NCBI RefSeq assembly: GCF_014337155.1
Contig: NZ_CP060632.1
Span: 577,001-641,000, forward strand
DNA: 64,000 bases
Reading direction: 5' to 3'
Source: Wujia chipingensis
Lineage (GTDB): Bacteria; Bacillota; Clostridia; Lachnospirales; Lachnospiraceae
This document shows positions 8,560 to 17,237 of this stretch, piece by piece. The translations under genes and the position numbers were made by a program. Position 1 is the stretch's first letter; each line of letters opens with the position of its first letter. The notes under the pieces were generated by a model. That model made no database searches and had not been told where the DNA came from. It was given only the letters and a program-made list of their open reading frames with translations.

Positions 8560-8961
8560 ATGGAAGGAATTGAAATTATAGATTTTCAGCCGGAAGGCTA
8601 CAAACCACTTGTGGATTACGAAAGCTGGAGAGTCGCAGTCTTAAAGTTCTGCGACGACCTGCTGATCGAGAATGTAAAGACAATGCAGAAGCATTTGTAT
8701 ACGGATGAGGTATTCGTACTGGTACAGGGACATTGCACATTGTTCCTTGCAGGTGAGGGTGACAAGCCGGGCAAGATTACAGCCGTACACATGGAGCCGC
8801 ACAAGATCTACAACATCAAGAAGGGCACATGGCATAACCATATCATGGATACAGACGGCGAAGTCGTGATCGTAGAAAACCGCGACACTTGCGACGACAA
8901 CTCCCCAATCCTGCCACTCGGCAAGAATCAGCTGGTAGAATTGGCAAACGCGGCAAAGTAA
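8560..8961 (+). CDS. Small cupin-like protein in a glycoside phosphorylase operon
   Basis: A 133-residue protein without signal peptide or membrane segment. The centre has cupin character: 'DEVFVLVQGHCTLFLAG' (beta-barrel motif 1) and 'KGTWHNHIMDTDGEVVIVEN' (motif 2). Several His and Glu residues could bind a metal, but the canonical set is incomplete. ATG 8560 is chosen because AAGGAGG stands at 8545-8551; the frame from 8539 overlaps the upstream gene without a ribosome binding site. Its place between two phosphorylases suggests a role in handling the same sugars, such as binding or epimerisation. That role is inferred from context only. Confidence 0.7.
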   Translation: MEGIEIIDFQPEGYKPLVDYESWRVAVLKFCDDLLIENVKTMQKHLYTDEVFVLVQGHCTLFLAGEGDKPGKITAVHMEPHKIYNIKKGTWHNHIMDTDGEVVIVENRDTCDDNSPILPLGKNQLVELANAAK

Positions 8962-9008
8962 TAACAAGCGTCTGAATACAAGGATAACAGATATTTATAA
9001 ATAATACA

Positions 9009-9214
9009 GGATAATTGTGGGAACATGAATATCGAATAATGAATATTACAGTTTCTTAAGCAGACCATTGGAACACGCCAGCACTTAACGAGCTGTGTCT
9101 GAAGAATGAAGACACAGGGAGTTTAGTGTCTGCTGCGTGTGGAAGTGAGCGAGAGCGCGTCTGCGTAGAAATGTAATATTCATTATTCGTTGAAACACAG
9201 AACCACAATTATCC
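9009..9214 (+). repeat. Structured element class A, copy 1
   Basis: Nested inverted repeats enclose a core shared with 30292-30515. From outside in: GGATAATTGTGG (9009-9020) with CCACAATTATCC (9203-9214); CGAATAATGAATATTACA (9033-9050) with TGTAATATTCATTATTCG (9172-9189), a perfect 18-bp match; GCAGAC (9060-9065) with GTCTGC (9159-9164). The core begins ACCATTGGAACACGCCAGCA and ends CTGCTGCGTGTGGAAGTGA plus a small GAGA-looped hairpin. Between these lies a variable hairpin, CTGTGTCT/AGACACAG. The core matches the second copy almost base for base, while the arms do not. It ends 23 nt before the downstream ATG. It could act as structured RNA, be a small mobile hairpin, or both. Confidence 0.85.
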
Positions 9215-9237
9215 GTACGATTTAGAAAGGGAAAAAT

Positions 9238-12200
9238 ATGTTTGACAATAAGAACCGCTTTGTAATAGAAAACTACAACAAACAGTCCTGTTTCGCAAGC
9301 TTCCTCCCAGGCATCAGCGGTATCCACGGAACCCCGCTCTGGAACTTCTACGTTAACCGTGGACAGGCAATCTGCAGCTTCGGCTCAGAGAACAAAGATC
9401 ATTCCATCATGGAATTTTATCCGGCACATCAGTCCTACCAGTTTACAAAGACGATGGGCTTCCGCACGTTCCTGAAGGTAGACGGAACATTCTACGAGCC
9501 GTTTGTGGACGACGATATGCCACACAAGATGTACATCGGTATGAACGAGCTGGAGATTGAAGAGACAAATGAAGCACTTGGCATCAAAGTAAACGTCTTG
9601 TATTACACAATGCCAAACGAGCGTCTCGGCGGTCTGGTTCGTACTGTGACGATCACGAATCTCGCTGGTGCGAAGAAGGACGTGGAAGTGTTAGATGGTA
9701 TGCCAGCGCTGCTTCCGTATGGTATCGCATTAAAGGATATGAAGGAGACGGCACAGACGACAAAGGCTTGGATGCAGGTCGAGGATGTAAACGAGAAGCT
9801 CCCATATTACCGTGTGCGTATCGCACTTGCCGATGCGGCAGAAGTTTCCGAGGTAGAGGCAGGAAACTTCATGGTATCTGTCAATAAGAACGGCGAAAAA
9901 CTTCCGATCATCGCAGATCCGGAGCTGATCTTTGATTACGATACAAGTCTGGCAAAGCCAGTGAAATTCTTTCAGACAGAGGTACTTGCACTTGCAGCAG
10001 AGCATCAGCTTTGCGCCAATCAGGTACCGGCAGGCTTTGCATGTTCACATGAGGAGATTACAGATAGCCACACGATCTACTCTGTATACGGACAGGCAGG
10101 TACGAAGGAGCTGTTCCATACATTTGCAAATGCGGGCTTGGATGCAGCATATTTTGCCAGAAAGCATGAAGAAAATGATGCGATCATCAATGAACTTGCA
10201 GACACGATTGCAACGACAACAGCAGATCCTGTCTTCGATGCGTACTGCAAGCAGACATACATTGATAACGTCCTGCGTGGCGGATATCCGGTGAAGCTTC
10301 CGGGCGGACATATCTTCTATGTATATTCCAGAAAGCACGGCGATGTGGAGCGTGATTACAATTTCTTCTCCATGCTTCCGGAATATTATTCACAGGGAAA
10401 TGGAAACTTCCGTGATGTAAACCAGAACCGTCGAAGCGATATCTATTTTGCGAACTTCGTCGGCGATTACAATATCAAAGTATTTTACGATCTGCTGCAG
10501 TTGGATGGCTACAATCCATTGCAGGTAAAGCAGATTACATATTCATTAAAGCCGGAGACAGAAGCAGAAGTGCTCTCCTATGTAACTGAGAATGCGGATG
10601 TTCTGAAAAACTTGTTTGCAAAACCATTTACACCGGGTAAATTATATGCGCAGATCTACAACAAGAAGGTTGGACTTACCGTTGAGGAAGACAAGTTCTT
10701 CGCCGTAGTGATGGAACACAGCGTTGAGAATCTGAATGCAGATTTCGGTGAGGGCTACTGGAGTGACCACTGGACATACAATCTCGATCTTGTGGATGCA
10801 TATCTGTCTGTCTATCCGGAGAAGGAAGAGACGATGCTCTTTGATGAGAAGGATTACACCTACTATGAGTCAAAGGCAACGGTTCTTCCACGTGTGAAGC
10901 GTTATGTCAAGACAGACAAGGGTGTCAGACAGTACAACTCGATCGACGAGGAGAAGAAGGCAGAGGTAACATTTGACAAGGCGCGTACAGCGTATGGAAA
11001 GGGTGACGTTTATACTTCAAATCTTGCAACGAAGCTTGTGCTGATGAGTACACTCAAGTTCGATGCACTCGATATGAAGGGCATCGGTGTCGAGATGGAA
11101 GGTGGAAAGCCGGGCTGGTATGACGCGTTAAATGGTCTGCCGGGATTATTCGGTTCTTCTGTCTGCGAGACATACGAATTACAGCGGATGTTATTGTTCC
11201 TGCGTGAGGAGCTTGCGAAGTTTGACCGTGCGGTAGACGTTCCTGCAGAGCTTGCCGAGCTGATTGAAAAGACAGATGCAGCACTTAAGAATTATACAAA
11301 GGGCGGTGACCGTCTGGCAGTATGGAATGCAGTGAATATCGCAAAGGAAGCATATCGTGAGAAGACCGCATTTGGCATTGATGGAAAAGAAGAGACGATT
11401 CCGGCTGCAACGCTTATTGCAACTCTTGACCGCATGATCGCATATGTAGAGGAAGGAATTGAACTTGGTTGTGCGATGAAAGATGGCATTGCACCGGCTT
11501 ATATGGCATACAGCATGTCGGATTACACAGAAAAGGACGGCGTGATCACACCGGAGAATCTGCAGGTGGTTGATATCCCGTTGTTCTTAGAGGGACCGGT
11601 TCGTTACCTGAAGCTGCCACAGACACATGCGGCGAAGGAAGCACTTTATGAGAAGGTAAAGGCTTCAGATATGTATGACAAGAAGCTTGATATGTACAAG
11701 GTAAATGCACCACTTACAAAATGCTCTTACGAGATTGGACGTGCGCGTGCATTCTCCCCAGGCTGGCTGGAGAACGAATCCATCTGGCTGCATATGGAGT
11801 ACAAATATTTACTGGAACTGTTGAAGTCCGGACTGTATGAAGAGTATTTCGCAGACTTAAAGAAGATGGGCGTTCCATTCCTGCCTTATGAGACATACGG
11901 CAGAAGTCCGCTCGAGAATTCATCCTTCTTAGTAAGCTCTGCAAACTTCAATGAGAAGATCCACGGAAAGGGCTTTGTCGCAAGACTGAGTGGTTCAACT
12001 GCAGAGTTCTTACAGATGTGGGAGCTTATGATGAACGGCGAGAAGTTATTTACAATGCAGAATGGTACACTTACATTTAAGCTTGCACCGGCAATCCCGG
12101 CATATCTTGTGAAGGATGACGGCAAGGTAGAGACAACGTTGTTTGGCAAGATCAAGGTTGTATATGACTGTGGCAGCAAGCGGGATCTAATTCCGGGACA

Positions 12201-12336
12201 GTATGCAGTTACAAAGTACGAACTTGTGGCGGCTGATGGAAGTATAGAGTCCTGTGAGGCAGCAACTGTATCCGGGGAAGCAGCACAGCGTATCCGTGAT
12301 GGAAAGGTTGCAGAGATCCGTGTAACAATCCAGTAA
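9238..12336 (+). CDS. Large cytosolic beta-glucan phosphorylase-like protein (GH94/GH161 group)
   Basis: A 1032-residue protein without signal peptide. It begins 'FVIENYNKQSCFASFLPGIS' and continues with 'FYVNRGQAICSFGS', a pattern I associate with long glycoside phosphorylases acting on oligosaccharides (1,2-beta-oligoglucan phosphorylases of GH94 and beta-1,3-glucan phosphorylases of GH161). The barrel shows 'GNFRDVNQNRRSD', 'YWSDHWTYNLDL' and 'GKPGWYDALNGLPGLFGSS' instead of the 'GADWND' motif of its upstream neighbour, so the two are not simple duplicates. With a laminaribiose-type enzyme upstream, a beta-1,3-glucan role (this enzyme for longer chains) is attractive but inferred. GAAAGGG precedes the ATG. 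Confidence 0.72.
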   Translation: MFDNKNRFVIENYNKQSCFASFLPGISGIHGTPLWNFYVNRGQAICSFGSENKDHSIMEFYPAHQSYQFTKTMGFRTFLKVDGTFYEPFVDDDMPHKMYIGMNELEIEETNEALGIKVNVLYYTMPNERLGGLVRTVTITNLAGAKKDVEVLDGMPALLPYGIALKDMKETAQTTKAWMQVEDVNEKLPYYRVRIALADAAEVSEVEAGNFMVSVNKNGEKLPIIADPELIFDYDTSLAKPVKFFQTEVLALAAEHQLCANQVPAGFACSHEEITDSHTIYSVYGQAGTKELFHTFANAGLDAAYFARKHEENDAIINELADTIATTTADPVFDAYCKQTYIDNVLRGGYPVKLPGGHIFYVYSRKHGDVERDYNFFSMLPEYYSQGNGNFRDVNQNRRSDIYFANFVGDYNIKVFYDLLQLDGYNPLQVKQITYSLKPETEAEVLSYVTENADVLKNLFAKPFTPGKLYAQIYNKKVGLTVEEDKFFAVVMEHSVENLNADFGEGYWSDHWTYNLDLVDAYLSVYPEKEETMLFDEKDYTYYESKATVLPRVKRYVKTDKGVRQYNSIDEEKKAEVTFDKARTAYGKGDVYTSNLATKLVLMSTLKFDALDMKGIGVEMEGGKPGWYDALNGLPGLFGSSVCETYELQRMLLFLREELAKFDRAVDVPAELAELIEKTDAALKNYTKGGDRLAVWNAVNIAKEAYREKTAFGIDGKEETIPAATLIATLDRMIAYVEEGIELGCAMKDGIAPAYMAYSMSDYTEKDGVITPENLQVVDIPLFLEGPVRYLKLPQTHAAKEALYEKVKASDMYDKKLDMYKVNAPLTKCSYEIGRARAFSPGWLENESIWLHMEYKYLLELLKSGLYEEYFADLKKMGVPFLPYETYGRSPLENSSFLVSSANFNEKIHGKGFVARLSGSTAEFLQMWELMMNGEKLFTMQNGTLTFKLAPAIPAYLVKDDGKVETTLFGKIKVVYDCGSKRDLIPGQYAVTKYELVAADGSIESCEAATVSGEAAQRIRDGKVAEIRVTIQ

Positions 12337-12358
12337 AACAGAATGTAATAGAAAGTTC

Positions 12359-12387
12359 GTGACAAGAACAGGAAAATTATATATAAT
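12359..12387 (+). promoter_or_regulatory. Promoter of the ChW/L,D-transpeptidase gene
   Basis: GTGACA (12359-12364) and a perfect TATAAT (12382-12387) are separated by 17 bp. The predicted transcript starts near 12394, giving a leader of about 65 nt before the ATG at 12458. Confidence 0.7.
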
Positions 12388-12457
12388 AAATGTCAATTAT
12401 GTGATTTACAAAAATCAAGTGAAGGAGAAGCGGGCTTTCAAGGACGCGTACAGGATT

Positions 12458-13948
12458 ATGAAAAAAATAGGAGCATTTTTATTATCGCTTGTGATGCTGC
12501 TCAGTGTGATCGTATTGCCAACGAATACCACACAGGCAGCGGAGGCGATGCCGACAGTATCATATAGTGTACATGCACAGAGTTACGGCTGGATGAATCC
12601 AGCTCAGAATGGTAAGACGGCAGGTACGACCGGGCAGGGGAAACGTCTCGAAGCAATTGCGATTTCTTTAAAACAGAATGGGACATCTTATGCAGGCGGA
12701 CTTCGCTATCAGGCACATGTGCAAACTTATGGCTGGATGAACTGGGTGGATGCTGATACGAACGGAGCATCACCAAGAAGTCTTGCAGACAAAGGACAGT
12801 ATACAGGAACGGTTGGAAAGTCAAAGCGTATGGAAGCAATCCGGATGGAACTGACGGGTGAACTTGCAAATCGCTATGAGGTATTATACCGTGTACATAT
12901 GCAGACGTATGGCTGGAGCTCATGGACAAAAGGCGGCGATACAGCTGGCACAGTTGGACAGGGAAAACGTCTTGAAGCAATCGAAATCAAGCTGATCCAG
13001 AAACCATCGGTAACGCCGGCTGCCACAGTAAATTATCAGGTACATGCACAGTCTTATGGCTGGATGAATACAGTGCCAGGTGGAACAATCGCGGGTACTA
13101 CTGGAAAGGGTAAACGTCTCGAAGCGATCAAGATTGATTTAAAGACACAGGGTGTAACAGGCGGTATCGTCTATAATACCCATGTGCAGTCCCTTGGCTG
13201 GACAAAGGATGTTTCGAACAACGGTGTGAGTGGTACGACAGGTCAGTCGAAGCGGATCGAGGCCATCTGCATGCATCTGACCGGCGATATCACGGCATAT
13301 TACGATATTTATTATCGTGTCCATTGTCAGTCACTCGGCTGGCTTGACTGGGCGAAAAATGGACAGATGGCAGGTACAACCAATGGTGGAAAACGGATGG
13401 AGGCAATCCAGATCCAGCTCGTCAAAAAGGGCGGAAAGGCACCGGGGGCAACGGCGAAGCCGTATGTTTATATTGAACCACCAGCGATTACGAAGGATAC
13501 ATATGAGATTCGTGTAAACAAGCAGGAGAGCTGCATCACGATCTATAAGGATGGCGTGCCAATCAAGGCAATGACCTGTTCGCCGGGTGACGCCACTCCG
13601 GTTGGAACCTTCTATCTGGCTGGTAAATGGCGTTGGAATGCACTGATGGGTGGTGTACAGGGACAGTATTGTTCTCAGATACAGGGTGATTTCTTATTCC
13701 ATTCGGTGTTATATAATAAGACGAATCCGCGCACACTGATTCCAAGCAGCTATAACAACCTCGGAAAACGTGTATCGCATGGATGCGTCCGGTTACAGGT
13801 TATTGACGCAAAGTGGATATTTGATAATTGTCCAAGAGGCACAAAGATTACGATCTATAATTCCAGTGATCCAGGACCACTCGGTAAGCCGGCATTGCAG
13901 AAGATACCGGGCAGCCAGACGTGGGACCCGACCGATCCAGCAATTTAA
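12458..13948 (+). CDS. Secreted L,D-transpeptidase with six ChW repeats
   Basis: A 497-residue exported protein. A signal peptide (residues 1-27, ending 'NTTQAAEA') is followed by six ChW (clostridial hydrophobic W) repeats of the form 'YxVHxQxxGW...GTxGxxKRxEAI', then a YkuD L,D-transpeptidase domain with the active-site motif 'SHGCVRL' (Cys near 443). YkuD enzymes form meso-DAP cross-links or attach proteins to peptidoglycan; ChW repeats are thought to bind the cell surface or carbohydrate. The enzyme therefore probably remodels the wall while held there by its repeats. ATG 12458 has only a weak AGGA before it; a stronger AAGGAG lies about 30 nt upstream without a usable start. A terminator follows at 13963-14010. 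Confidence 0.88.
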   Translation: MKKIGAFLLSLVMLLSVIVLPTNTTQAAEAMPTVSYSVHAQSYGWMNPAQNGKTAGTTGQGKRLEAIAISLKQNGTSYAGGLRYQAHVQTYGWMNWVDADTNGASPRSLADKGQYTGTVGKSKRMEAIRMELTGELANRYEVLYRVHMQTYGWSSWTKGGDTAGTVGQGKRLEAIEIKLIQKPSVTPAATVNYQVHAQSYGWMNTVPGGTIAGTTGKGKRLEAIKIDLKTQGVTGGIVYNTHVQSLGWTKDVSNNGVSGTTGQSKRIEAICMHLTGDITAYYDIYYRVHCQSLGWLDWAKNGQMAGTTNGGKRMEAIQIQLVKKGGKAPGATAKPYVYIEPPAITKDTYEIRVNKQESCITIYKDGVPIKAMTCSPGDATPVGTFYLAGKWRWNALMGGVQGQYCSQIQGDFLFHSVLYNKTNPRTLIPSSYNNLGKRVSHGCVRLQVIDAKWIFDNCPRGTKITIYNSSDPGPLGKPALQKIPGSQTWDPTDPAI

Positions 13949-13962
13949 ATAAAAAGCGGGGT

Positions 13963-14010
13963 GTCGCATCGGAACATAGTTTATGTCTCCGGTGCGACTG
14001 TCGTGTTTTT
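13963..14010 (+). terminator. Terminator after the L,D-transpeptidase gene
   Basis: Stem GTCGCATCGGA (13963-13973) pairs with TCCGGTGCGAC (13988-13998) with one G-T wobble. A T-rich tail ends at 14010. Confidence 0.8.
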
Positions 14011-14053
14011 GGAAAGAGACAAATGAGCGCAGCTTATTTGTAAAAGAGGAACT

Positions 14054-15412
14054 ATGTACTTAGAAGAACAACGAAGAAGAGCATTGAGTTTGCTTGCGAA
14101 TTTGATCATATGGGTATTTGAGGCAGTATCATTTGGCGTGATCTGGTTTGGAGAGTATCACAATCCGTTATTCTTTCGGGGAAATTATGTCGTGATCGGG
14201 TTGTATGCCGTCTTTCTGTTTCTGATCACCAAAAGCTTCAATGGATATAAATTAAGCTATATGCGCGTGCTTGATCTGTGTCTGTCACATGGACTTGCAA
14301 TCGTGATCGGTGGAGCCGTTGCGTATATTTTCATCTGCATGGTATCGCGTGATTATATGAACGTGCTTCCGGTTATCATAATGGTAATCATACAGATTGT
14401 GTTTGAGACGCTCTGGGTGATTTTGATCCAGCATATCTACATGCTGTTTTTCCCACCGCGGAAGCTGATCGTGATCTATGGTATTTATCCGCCGGAGAAT
14501 TTCCTTCTTAAGATCAATGCCAGACGTGATCGTTATCAGATCTGTGAGGTATTAAACTATCAGCAGGGTATGGAGAAGATCCAGCAGGATGTATTGGATT
14601 TCGAAGGCGTCGTGCTGTATGATCTGCCATCAGAAGACCGAAATAATATATTAAAATATTGCTTTAAGCATTCCATCCGTACCTATGTCATTCCGAAGAT
14701 CACGGATATTATCATGAAAGGTTCGGATGATATGCATCTGGTAGATACTCCGGTATTTTTGTCAAGAAATATCGGCTTGCAGGCAGATCAGCGTTTCTTC
14801 AAGCGTGCAACGGATTTGTTTATATCCGGGGTTGGAATCATTGTAGCGTCCCCAATCATGCTGATCATTGCGATCGCGATTAAGGCATATGACCACGGAC
14901 CGGTCTTTTACCGGCAGGTGCGGCTGACACGCGGCGGAAAGCAGTTTATGATCTATAAGTTCCGAAGCATGCGGATCGATGCGGAGGCACACGGCGCACA
15001 GCTTGCGAAGAAGGATGATGACCGTATCACACCAGTCGGAAAGGTGCTGCGGAATCTCCATCTGGACGAACTGCCACAGCTGTTCAATGTGTTTGTCGGC
15101 GATATGTCGATGGTTGGCCCAAGACCGGAGCGACCGGAGATCTTCGAGAAATACGAGGAGTCGGTACCGGATTTTGATTTCCGTCTGAAGGTAAAGGCGG
15201 GACTGACCGGATATGCACAGGTATATGGAAAATACAACACCACACCGATTGATAAATTGAAACTGGATCTGACATATATTCAGGAATACTCCTATTGGTT
15301 GGATTTGAAATTGTTGCTTTTGACCTTCCGTATCGTATTCCGCAAGGAAAGCTCGGAAGGCGTGGATAAGAATCAGCAGACCGCATTAAAGGATAAAAAC
15401 GAGAAAGGATAA
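14054..15412 (+). CDS. Polyprenyl glycosylphosphotransferase (initiating sugar transferase)
   Basis: A 452-residue membrane enzyme that transfers a sugar 1-phosphate from a nucleotide sugar to undecaprenyl phosphate, the first step of surface polymer assembly. About four N-terminal membrane segments and a CoA-binding-like middle are followed near residue 250 by a fifth hydrophobic stretch and the bacterial sugar transferase domain, with 'VFYRQVRLTRGGKQFMIYKF', 'LDELPQLFNVFVGDMSMVG' and 'RPERPEIF'. The size and topology match WbaP/EpsL-like enzymes. The chain starts a co-directional run of polymer genes reaching 21942. GAGGA precedes the ATG. Confidence 0.92.
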   Translation: MYLEEQRRRALSLLANLIIWVFEAVSFGVIWFGEYHNPLFFRGNYVVIGLYAVFLFLITKSFNGYKLSYMRVLDLCLSHGLAIVIGGAVAYIFICMVSRDYMNVLPVIIMVIIQIVFETLWVILIQHIYMLFFPPRKLIVIYGIYPPENFLLKINARRDRYQICEVLNYQQGMEKIQQDVLDFEGVVLYDLPSEDRNNILKYCFKHSIRTYVIPKITDIIMKGSDDMHLVDTPVFLSRNIGLQADQRFFKRATDLFISGVGIIVASPIMLIIAIAIKAYDHGPVFYRQVRLTRGGKQFMIYKFRSMRIDAEAHGAQLAKKDDDRITPVGKVLRNLHLDELPQLFNVFVGDMSMVGPRPERPEIFEKYEESVPDFDFRLKVKAGLTGYAQVYGKYNTTPIDKLKLDLTYIQEYSYWLDLKLLLLTFRIVFRKESSEGVDKNQQTALKDKNEKG

Positions 15413-15423
15413 AGGTATCGCAC

Positions 15424-16140
15424 ATGAATGTAGCAGTGATTATTGCCGGAGGCTCCGGACAGAGAATGGGACAGGATATCCCGAAGCAGTTTATCAACGT
15501 ATATGACAAACCGGTTTTGATCTATACGCTGGAGAGTTTTCAGAGAAATGATCTGATCGATGCAATCGAGGTTGTCTGTATCGACGGATGGCATAACGTG
15601 TTATGGGCGTATGCCAAGCAGTTCAATATTACAAAGGTAAAATGGGTGATCTCTGGTGGAAACAGCGCACAGGAATCTATCCGAAATGGTGTCTACAACT
15701 TGAAGGATGTCTGCTCTGCAGATGATAACATCATCATTCATGATGGTATCCGTCCTCTGGTCGACGATGAGGTGCTCGAGGATGTCATTGCGAAATGTAA
15801 TGAGTTTGGAAATGGTGTTACGTCCCTTCCTTACAATGAGCAGATCTTTGTGATCGACGATGAGGCATCTACAACGAAATACATTCCACGTGAGACACTG
15901 CGCCGCGTATCGACACCACAGGCATACAAGTTTGATAAGCTTGTGTGGGCGTATGAGAAAGCGTTTGCAGAGGAAATCGGTATCTACGGTTCTTCTTATA
16001 CGAATACGATGATGGTAGAGCTTGGCGAGCGCCTGTATTTTGCGAAGGGCTCGGACAAGAACATCAAGCTTACGACGAAGGATGATCTGGAGATTTTCAA
16101 GGGCTATCTGACCGCAGAGAAGGATAAATGGTTAAAGTAG
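15424..16140 (+). CDS. IspD/TarI-family cytidylyltransferase
   Basis: A 238-residue nucleotidyltransferase. The N-terminal 'IIAGGSGQRMG' is the CTP-binding glycine-rich loop with the catalytic Arg/Lys region, followed by 'PKQF', 'IHDGIRPLV' and 'ETLRRVSTPQAYKF'. IspD (isoprenoid synthesis) and TarI (CDP-ribitol synthesis) share this fold. Location within a cluster that also encodes CDP-glycerol glycerophosphotransferase-like enzymes and a TagGH-like exporter favours a TarI-like role: making a CDP-activated polyol for a phosphopolyol polymer. The stop codon lies 11 nt before the next gene's ATG. Confidence 0.85.
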   Translation: MNVAVIIAGGSGQRMGQDIPKQFINVYDKPVLIYTLESFQRNDLIDAIEVVCIDGWHNVLWAYAKQFNITKVKWVISGGNSAQESIRNGVYNLKDVCSADDNIIIHDGIRPLVDDEVLEDVIAKCNEFGNGVTSLPYNEQIFVIDDEASTTKYIPRETLRRVSTPQAYKFDKLVWAYEKAFAEEIGIYGSSYTNTMMVELGERLYFAKGSDKNIKLTTKDDLEIFKGYLTAEKDKWLK

Positions 16141-16151
16141 GAGAGACGACG

Positions 16152-17219
16152 ATGCATTTATATGACAGTGAACTTTATATGCAGGATGTGTGTGCCGTTG
16201 CAAGCATGATCGAGGTACAGGAGCTTGCAGACGCATCGGTGCTGATCTCCGGAGGCACCGGCATGATCGGCAGCTTCTTGGTGGATGCACTTTTGTACGC
16301 AGACAAGCATTATCAGGCAAATACGCAAGTGTATATATTAGGCAGAAATGAGGAGAAGGCGCGTGCCCGTTTCGCGGACTATGCGGATTGTCCACAGTTT
16401 CATTTTATTAAGCAGGATATCAATGAGAAGGTAGTCGGAAATCCGGCTTTGCCAGCGAAGATCGATTATGTGATCCATGCGGCGAGCAACACTCACCCGG
16501 TTGCCTATGCGAGTGATCCGATTGGAACGATCACCGCAAATGTATTTGGAACCCAGTATCTGCTCGACTATGCAAAGGAAGCGGATTGTAAACGTTTTGT
16601 ATTTTTATCTTCGGTTGAAATCTACGGAGAAAACCGTGGAGATACCGATAAATTCACAGAGGACTATCTTGGCTATATCGACTGCAACACGATGCGTGCC
16701 GGATATCCGGAGAGCAAACGTACCGGAGAGGCATTGTGTCAGGCATACCGTAAGCAAATGGAGATGGATGTTGTAATCCCACGTTTGTCCCGTGTGTATG
16801 GTCCGACGATGCTGATGAGTGATACAAAAGCACTGTCCCAGTTCATCTTAAAGAGTGTGAAGCAGGAAGATATCGTGTTAAAGAGCGAAGGAACACAGGA
16901 ATTTTCGTATGCCTATGTGGCAGACTGTGTCGCAGGTATCCTTGCTGTCATGTTAGATGGCAAAGATGGTGAGGCATACAATATCTGTTCGAAGGATTCG
17001 GATGTGAAGCTTCGCGATGTGGCAAAGCAGCTCGCGGATCTCGCAGATAAACAGGTCGTGTTTGACTTACCGGATGCAACGGAGCAGGCAGGCTATTCGA
17101 AGGCGACCAAGGCAACACTTGACACGACAAAGCTTCGGACAGAACTTGGCTTTGTGCCACAATACGATATGAAGACCGGACTTTCCCACACCGTACAGGT
17201 GCTTCGGGAAATCATGTAG
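16152..17219 (+). CDS. NAD-dependent epimerase/dehydratase (extended SDR)
   Basis: A 355-residue Rossmann-fold enzyme. 'GGTGMIGS' (residues 35-42) is the extended-SDR NAD-binding motif, and the catalytic Tyr-x3-Lys is in 'GYPESK'. The 'SSVEIYGE' serine region is also present. It should act on a nucleotide-activated sugar or a sugar phosphate. Directly downstream of a TarI-like cytidylyltransferase, it may help make the CDP-linked precursor, comparable to reductase-cytidylyltransferase pairs for CDP-ribitol. The canonical TarJ is, however, a different dehydrogenase type, so the reaction is open. ATG 16152 with AGGAGA is preferred to ATG 16128, which lies inside the upstream gene. Confidence 0.85.
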   Translation: MHLYDSELYMQDVCAVASMIEVQELADASVLISGGTGMIGSFLVDALLYADKHYQANTQVYILGRNEEKARARFADYADCPQFHFIKQDINEKVVGNPALPAKIDYVIHAASNTHPVAYASDPIGTITANVFGTQYLLDYAKEADCKRFVFLSSVEIYGENRGDTDKFTEDYLGYIDCNTMRAGYPESKRTGEALCQAYRKQMEMDVVIPRLSRVYGPTMLMSDTKALSQFILKSVKQEDIVLKSEGTQEFSYAYVADCVAGILAVMLDGKDGEAYNICSKDSDVKLRDVAKQLADLADKQVVFDLPDATEQAGYSKATKATLDTTKLRTELGFVPQYDMKTGLSHTVQVLREIM

Positions 17220-17237
17220 ACAGGGAATAGGAAAAAT

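Noticed and set aside
9009..9214. HDV-like, hammerhead or other known ribozyme
   Set aside because: No catalytic core sequence of these classes could be read; naming a ribozyme would be unsupported.
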